19,347 nucleotides of DNA from Clostridia bacterium. Lineage in GTDB: Bacteria > Bacillota > Clostridia > Oscillospirales > Acutalibacteraceae. The notes beneath the pieces are model-generated. The model was not told where the DNA came from. It was given only the letters and a program-made list of their open reading frames with translations, and did not search any database. Shown one piece after another: positions 14,909-19,347 of this stretch. The position numbers and the translations under genes were made by a program. Within the stretch, counting starts at the first letter, position 1; each line of letters opens with the position of its first letter. The stretch is from contig CAAGMR010000003.1 of the NCBI GenBank assembly GCA_900771085.1, positions 1 to 19,347 of the forward strand, in the 5' to 3' direction.

Positions 14909-16132
14909 ATGTCCACTGTAAAAAACATCTGGAAAAAAGTTTATAAGGTTCTTATAGTGCTGTTCGTGGTCTTCGTCCTGATTTTCCCGGCAGTCTTCAC
15001 CAACTCGGTATTTGGGTACCTTCCTGTTTTCGTGGTGTCACTGACCTTCCTTATGTCTCTCATATATCTTCTGATTATGAAAAGAAGTATCAGCATTTCT
15101 ACCGAAGGCGGTGCTGATGGAACGGCTGTTCGCGGTTCCACTATGAATGTAAAACTACGCGTAAAGAACAATTCATTTCTTGTCTGCTCAAAGGCAAAGG
15201 CTGATGTTTTCATTCAGGACTATCTTGGCTCCAACGATTCGACTACGGAGACCATTTTCAGTATCGACAGAAACAGCGACGCAGAGTTTGGCTTCGATAT
15301 AAAGCTTGACCATGTCGGAATCTACACCGCAGGCATTAAAAACATGCATGTTTTTGGCCTTCTTGGTCTGTTTACAATAAACATTCCGTTTGAAACCGTG
15401 TTTACCGTTACCGTTCTTCCAAAGGAACACGAGGAAGAAACTGAACTTAATGCTGAAATGCTCACCGACAGCGCAGATGCCGCAAGCTTCTCGGAAAATG
15501 ACGGTTTTGACTATACCGGAGTCCGTGAATATGTTCAGGGTGACTCCATGAAGAAGATTCACTGGAACCTGTCGGCTCATTCAATGGGTTACATGACAAA
15601 GATCAACGAGATGGGCAAGAAGAGCGATATGTCTGTTGTTATTGACCCTGTCGCAGACAAATATGACAACGACGATCTCCTCGGCATAAATGACTGCCTT
15701 GTCGAAACAGCTATTTCACTTATGAAGTCAGCTGAAAGACAGGATATCGACCGCAGACTTATCTACGTCGATAAAAAGATGCAGGCAAAATCAATGCTTC
15801 CAAAGAGCCAGTACGATTACATAGAACTTCTCAAGAAAATGTATATCATTACCTGCAATCCACCGGAATACCTTCCGGATGCCGCACGTATTCTTGAAGA
15901 AGAATCTTCATATGCAAACCGTTCTGCAAATATTATCGTTCTGACTTCAAAGATTACCGAATCACTTCTTAACGAAGTTACCAGCTGTCAGGCAAATATG
16001 CAGAATGTCATCGTTTATTATGTTGTTCCTCCTAGCGCTACACCGGAAGATGTTAAGCGCGCAAGAGGAAACCTCAGAGGTCTTGACTCCAGTGGTGTTA
16101 ACTACGAAATCATAAGGCGCAGAGATAATTAA
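14909..16132 (+). CDS. DUF58-domain membrane protein
   Basis: 407 residues. ATG at 14909 follows GGGAGG with a normal spacing. Two membrane helices (about 12-30 and 37-57) are followed by a beta-rich domain and then the DUF58 signature YTGVREYVQGDSMKKIHWNL (203-222) with SAHSMGYMTKINE after it. The C-terminal part resembles a vWA-like alpha/beta fold (VVIDPVADKYDNDD, RLIYVD, NIIVLTS). DUF58 proteins occur almost always with a MoxR ATPase, and often with a TgpA transglutaminase; all three positions are filled here in that order. The molecular function of the family is poorly defined; a role in cell-envelope assembly or protein maturation is the usual proposal. Confidence 0.92.
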   Translation: MSTVKNIWKKVYKVLIVLFVVFVLIFPAVFTNSVFGYLPVFVVSLTFLMSLIYLLIMKRSISISTEGGADGTAVRGSTMNVKLRVKNNSFLVCSKAKADVFIQDYLGSNDSTTETIFSIDRNSDAEFGFDIKLDHVGIYTAGIKNMHVFGLLGLFTINIPFETVFTVTVLPKEHEEETELNAEMLTDSADAASFSENDGFDYTGVREYVQGDSMKKIHWNLSAHSMGYMTKINEMGKKSDMSVVIDPVADKYDNDDLLGINDCLVETAISLMKSAERQDIDRRLIYVDKKMQAKSMLPKSQYDYIELLKKMYIITCNPPEYLPDAARILEEESSYANRSANIIVLTSKITESLLNEVTSCQANMQNVIVYYVVPPSATPEDVKRARGNLRGLDSSGVNYEIIRRRDN

Positions 16133-16159
16133 CCATCATGTGAAAGGAGTGGTTCCAAA

Positions 16160-17485
16160 GTGAAAAAGTATGCTGAAGTCCATCTTTGGGACTACATTTT
16201 CACTTTGCTTATAAGTGTAGGTTTTTCTATAAATGCATTTTCCGCATTCCAGATTAATGAAACCTATCTCACAAACTATCTACTTGTTGCAGCTATCGCT
16301 GCAGTTACAAATCTGCTCATGTTTATTGCAGGTTTCAGCAAAAACAACACGCTAATAGGCTCAGGCATTGCAGTTGTTGCAGTAATTGCGTGGGCTTTAT
16401 TCCTCAGAGCGCAGGGAATGCTTAACATGAATGACAAGGTTGATAAAAGCATGCCTTTTGTCATTACCATAACGGTCTTTGTAACTGCCATTACATTTAT
16501 TTTTTCAAGAAAGAAAAAAGCGTTATTAATCTTTGTTCCGATACTGACTATGCTGGTAGGCGCTTTTGCATTCCTTGAATATCCTGTTAATGTACCGCTT
16601 TACATTCTGATGGTGGTTGGACTGATATTGGAGGTGCTTTATTCCACTTTCCTGGACTCTGTCCTCAGTGCGTCATATGGCGGGTACAATATGACTCATT
16701 TCATTACTCAGGCTACAGCAATTGCCATGGTAATAGTTGTTGCCGGTTCAGGTGTTTACTATGGAATAGTAAAACCGCTTGACCCGCCAACTAAGGATAT
16801 TAAGCTTATCACTCGTTACCTGTCTTTTGATGTTCTTGAAAAGGTTGGTGCTGCGTGGACGCAGGAACTTCCAAACAAGAATAATAAGACCAATAACACC
16901 AACAACAGCAATAAAAACACAAGAAACGAAAATAAGAACAATAACAACAATAAGAATCAGAATCAGAAAAAGAATAATAAGAACAACAAACAGAATAACA
17001 ACAGCCAGACTGTAGACTCTGATAAGACTCTAATAGCTCAGGCTATTTCTTATCAGACACAGGATATGACGGCAGCTATGCTTGCATTTATGTTAGCTGC
17101 ATTGCTACTGATTCCGTGGCTGATCAAATACCTCATCAGAATGAGAAGAATCAATTCGTATGAAAAAATGGCACCGGAAAAGTATGTTGTTTCAATGTAC
17201 AACTTCTTTATGAAGTCTTTCCGCAGATTACGAATTGGTAATAAGGGAACTCTTACAGTCCTTGAATATCCAAAGGCTTACAAGTTTGAACTGGAAGACT
17301 ATGACTCGAAGAATGGAGTCACTTTCGAAAAACTTTCAGAAACATATAACAAACTTGTTTATGCGGGAGTCAAGCCTACGGATGAAGAGGTAAAGGAATT
17401 CAGAGATTACTATCAAAGCTTCTATAAGAATGTAAAGCATAATATCGGAAGCTTTAAGTACGCTTTTAAATTCTGGATCTTATAA
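16160..17485 (+). CDS. TgpA-like polytopic membrane protein lacking the transglutaminase domain
   Basis: 441 residues. GTG at 16160 is preceded by AAGGAG about ten bases upstream. The first ~205 residues hold six or seven membrane helices. A short extracellular segment follows, then an Asn/Lys linker (239-281), another membrane helix (about 304-325), and a charged cytoplasmic C-terminal domain with AYKFELEDY, LSETYNKLVYAG and EEVKEFRDYYQSFYK, resembling a DUF4129-like tail. Helices, extracellular domain, one helix and a cytoplasmic tail are the layout of TgpA transglutaminases that follow MoxR and DUF58 genes, but no Cys-His-Asp transglutaminase domain is present and the linker sits in its place. 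It may be a non-enzymatic scaffold. The family assignment rests on layout and context. Confidence 0.75.
   Translation: MKKYAEVHLWDYIFTLLISVGFSINAFSAFQINETYLTNYLLVAAIAAVTNLLMFIAGFSKNNTLIGSGIAVVAVIAWALFLRAQGMLNMNDKVDKSMPFVITITVFVTAITFIFSRKKKALLIFVPILTMLVGAFAFLEYPVNVPLYILMVVGLILEVLYSTFLDSVLSASYGGYNMTHFITQATAIAMVIVVAGSGVYYGIVKPLDPPTKDIKLITRYLSFDVLEKVGAAWTQELPNKNNKTNNTNNSNKNTRNENKNNNNNKNQNQKKNNKNNKQNNNSQTVDSDKTLIAQAISYQTQDMTAAMLAFMLAALLLIPWLIKYLIRMRRINSYEKMAPEKYVVSMYNFFMKSFRRLRIGNKGTLTVLEYPKAYKFELEDYDSKNGVTFEKLSETYNKLVYAGVKPTDEEVKEFRDYYQSFYKNVKHNIGSFKYAFKFWIL
16874..17002 (+). repeat. A-rich triplet tract encoding an Asn/Lys linker
   Basis: About 43 codons are almost all AAT, AAC, AAG, AAA or near relatives (ACC, AGC, CAG, CAA). 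They encode Asn and Lys with a few Thr, Ser, Gln, Arg and Glu. The tract sits between the last N-terminal helix region and the final membrane helix of the TgpA-like protein. Such tracts can expand or contract by slippage in whole codons. Confidence 0.75.
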
Positions 17486-17497
17486 CTTTGATAAATT

Positions 17498-17522
17498 AAA
17501 AGGTTTCACCAGCCTTTTTATT
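17498..17522 (+). terminator. Weak terminator-like hairpin before the surface protein gene
   Basis: AAAAGG (17498-17503) and CCTTTT (17513-17518) can pair across a nine-base loop, followed by TATTTATAG. The stem is short and A/T-rich, so it would terminate only partly. The 81-base gap holds no clear promoter, so the next gene could be read through from the operon or have its own unrecognised promoter. Confidence 0.4.
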
Positions 17523-17566
17523 TATAGTTTATTTTTCAACTTTTATTATGAAAGGAGAAACAAACT

Positions 17567-19347
17567 ATGCACAAGATCTCAACACGCATAATAAGTGTTG
17601 TAATGGCGCTGACACTTGTTATTAGCGTTCTTGCTGCAACCAATGTATTTGCCGCAAAAGCATCTTTTTCTGCTCCGGCAAGTGCAACAGAAATTGATAA
17701 GAATCTTATCACTGTTGCTGCGCATTCTCAGGCATATATCATGCCAGAAGTTCTCGGTCTTACAAACGTAACTGCAAGATCGGCAGAACTCCCGGCAGCT
17801 TTTGCCTTGAATTCTGAGGATACAGCTAGCACATTCTGCCTTAACGAAGCAGAGAATATGGCTGTGCTTGGTGTATTTGGCTCAGACATTAATGAGAATC
17901 CAAACCCTTATCTTTACAACTATTTCTACAACTGCTATGCAACGCAGTCCGGGAAACAGCTTGCTGCATTCCCGAATTACACTTTAAGTAAAGATATCGC
18001 AAACAGTTTCTCACCATTTAATGCTGCAGCATCAGGTGGCTACCAGGATGAAAACGGAAACACAATCTGTGCTTCTCTTTACCTTCGTCCTGACATCCTT
18101 CTCGGCGTTGGCCCTATTACCGATGGCAAGACCGGCTACGACGATGCAATTGCTGCCCTTCCTGAAAACCAGGGTGGAAAAAAAGCATATCAGCCTGTAC
18201 AGGTAAACTATGTTTCAGGTCATGTTTACGAATTCCTTACTACTGCATACAAGACTGCTGATGAAGCAGATGCAATTATGCAGAAGACAGGAAAGACAAC
18301 AAGATATGATAACCCTGTAATCATTGCAGGAGACCTTGAAAAGTACAACAAGGGTCTTGAAGCTTATATTATTAAGCAGCAGAAGGCAAGCGGCGCTCCT
18401 CTTAAGAGAGTGGCAGTTGTTGATGCAGGTTATACTGCTACAGCACGTGCAGAAGGACTTATTTCTGACAATCAGTTTGTCCTTAATGACAAAACCTGTT
18501 CAACACAGCCTACAACAAATTACAGCCGAGTTGCTGAATTTGTAGCTGACGTTTCAACCAATATCCTTGAAATCCTTCCAAAGAGAGATCTTATTATAGG
18601 TACAAAGGGTAATACAGCAAACAATTTCTATGCGGCTACAGCAGATGAAATCATTGAGAACTCAGATGTAATTCTCTTTGGTGATATCATTGCAGCTACT
18701 CCTGAAGGAGGCACAAATGCCAAGGTTGATTCATTCAAGGACGACCTTAAGGAATGTGCTTCTGACAAGAATGCAAAGAAGGTTGATGACATTGAAATGA
18801 TGACATCTGCTTTTGACTGCGTTGGTTACATTGGTACTAACTCTGTTGAAAACATTCTTGCTGCTTCTTACTACATTGCATATCTTTATCCTGAATATAT
18901 GAATCAGTTCGATGTAGCTGCTTACTGGTATCAGAACTTCTATCACATCAGTGATATGAAGAAACTTGGCTCAGTAATTGCAAGAAACTATGCTACAGCT
19001 ACAGTTCAGTCTTCATATGCAAAGACATATACACCTGATACTTCAAGCTACAGCGAAGCTCAGGTTGAATCCATGATTGTTGAAGGTATGAACTACTACG
19101 AAGATAACAAGGATTCTTTCAAGGATAAGTTAATCTTTGTTGATGGCAGAACAGGCGAAGCAACAGGCTGGAATATCGACTGGGAACGTGGTATCGGTGC
19201 CGGAATGAAGGGCACAGGTGACATCTGGGTTGAACAGCTTGCTGACGACAACTGGTATGCTGTCAAGAATGGTACAGTTACAAACGAAGTTGATCTCGCT
19301 GAAAATGAATATGGCTGGTGGTACATTGACGACAATGGCCAGGTAGA
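17567..19347 (+). CDS. Secreted surface protein: binding-protein-like domain plus GWW repeats (partial)
   Basis: ATG at 17567 follows AAAGGAG; the frame stays open to the window end (593 codons). Residues 1-29 are a signal peptide ending VFA-AK, without a lipobox, so the protein is released or wall-bound. The body resembles a class III binding protein. RPDILLGVGP aligns with HPEAILVVGADD of the lipoprotein at 8912. TQPTTNYSRVAEFVAD parallels its PSTNYVSPFVGS. NILAASYYIAYLYPE with WYQNFYHIS parallels AIWALSVF with FYQNFYGV. A C-terminal region with NWYAVKNGTV then leads into LAENEYGWWYIDDNGQV, the start of the same repeats that end the gene at 2-322. It could capture the ligand at the surface and pass it to the stalked lipoprotein. 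Assignment to the fold is by eye and needs checking. Confidence 0.7.
   Translation, partial: MHKISTRIISVVMALTLVISVLAATNVFAAKASFSAPASATEIDKNLITVAAHSQAYIMPEVLGLTNVTARSAELPAAFALNSEDTASTFCLNEAENMAVLGVFGSDINENPNPYLYNYFYNCYATQSGKQLAAFPNYTLSKDIANSFSPFNAAASGGYQDENGNTICASLYLRPDILLGVGPITDGKTGYDDAIAALPENQGGKKAYQPVQVNYVSGHVYEFLTTAYKTADEADAIMQKTGKTTRYDNPVIIAGDLEKYNKGLEAYIIKQQKASGAPLKRVAVVDAGYTATARAEGLISDNQFVLNDKTCSTQPTTNYSRVAEFVADVSTNILEILPKRDLIIGTKGNTANNFYAATADEIIENSDVILFGDIIAATPEGGTNAKVDSFKDDLKECASDKNAKKVDDIEMMTSAFDCVGYIGTNSVENILAASYYIAYLYPEYMNQFDVAAYWYQNFYHISDMKKLGSVIARNYATATVQSSYAKTYTPDTSSYSEAQVESMIVEGMNYYEDNKDSFKDKLIFVDGRTGEATGWNIDWERGIGAGMKGTGDIWVEQLADDNWYAVKNGTVTNEVDLAENEYGWWYIDDNGQV

Noticed and set aside
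16874..17002. A-rich repetitive tract as a possible CRISPR or frameshift-prone non-coding repeat
   Set aside because: There are no regular repeats and spacers, and the reading frame stays open through the tract between two convincing membrane-protein segments.
17523..17549. TATAGT and TATTAT as -10 elements for the surface protein gene
   Set aside because: Neither has a recognisable -35 at proper spacing, and TATTAT lies directly against the ribosome binding site, leaving no room for a transcript start.

Overview
The window looks like the chromosome of an anaerobic Gram-positive clostridium (Lachnospiraceae or a related Eubacteriales family). The reasons are lipobox signal peptides, strong AGGAGG-type ribosome binding sites, intrinsic terminators, attenuator-type leaders, moderate GC content, and secreted proteins carrying the aromatic GWW(Y/R) wall or surface repeats common in that group. 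This assignment is inference. I saw no tRNA, rRNA, transposase or CRISPR array.

Region 1 (1-860). The window opens in the C-terminal repeats of a surface protein (2-322) that ends at a strong terminator. An intergenic stretch follows. It holds a minus-strand remnant of a MarR-type regulator, a second terminator with no obvious gene, an extended -10 promoter, and a structured leader whose closing stem can compete with a terminator hairpin.

Region 2 (867-6110, + strand). A tightly packed operon begins with a lipoprotein substrate-binding protein. Its last residues are lost through an out-of-frame fusion to the C-terminal domain of an XdhC-family protein, so the intervening permease, ATPase and XdhC start appear to be deleted. 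Intact genes follow: a lipoprotein calcineurin-like phosphoesterase, a SAM methyltransferase, a radical SAM enzyme of the PflA/AmmeMemoRadiSam type, and a 383-residue protein I do not recognise. A bidirectional terminator ends the operon.

Region 3 (6199-8566, - strand). A two-gene operon encodes an ABC exporter half-transporter and a MarR regulator overlapping by ATGA. It has a good sigma-A promoter and a palindrome just downstream of the -10 that fits a MarR operator, suggesting autoregulation of an efflux pump.

Region 4 (8700-19347, + strand). This is the most unusual part. A structured leader contains what reads as a textbook 11-nt GAAA tetraloop receptor, a GAAA-capped hairpin, a long-range closing stem and a terminator. 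It precedes a lipoprotein binding protein on a ~110-residue acidic stalk, two different FecCD/BtuC-type permeases and a BtuD/FepC-type ATPase. The same strand continues at short spacing with a MoxR AAA+ ATPase, a DUF58 protein and a TgpA-like membrane protein in which the transglutaminase domain is replaced by an Asn/Lys linker. Last comes a secreted protein that appears to be a binding-protein-like fold carrying GWW repeats; it runs off the window. Together these suggest a metal, corrinoid or other chelate uptake locus coupled to a MoxR/DUF58 module and a surface capture protein. The ligand is not determined.
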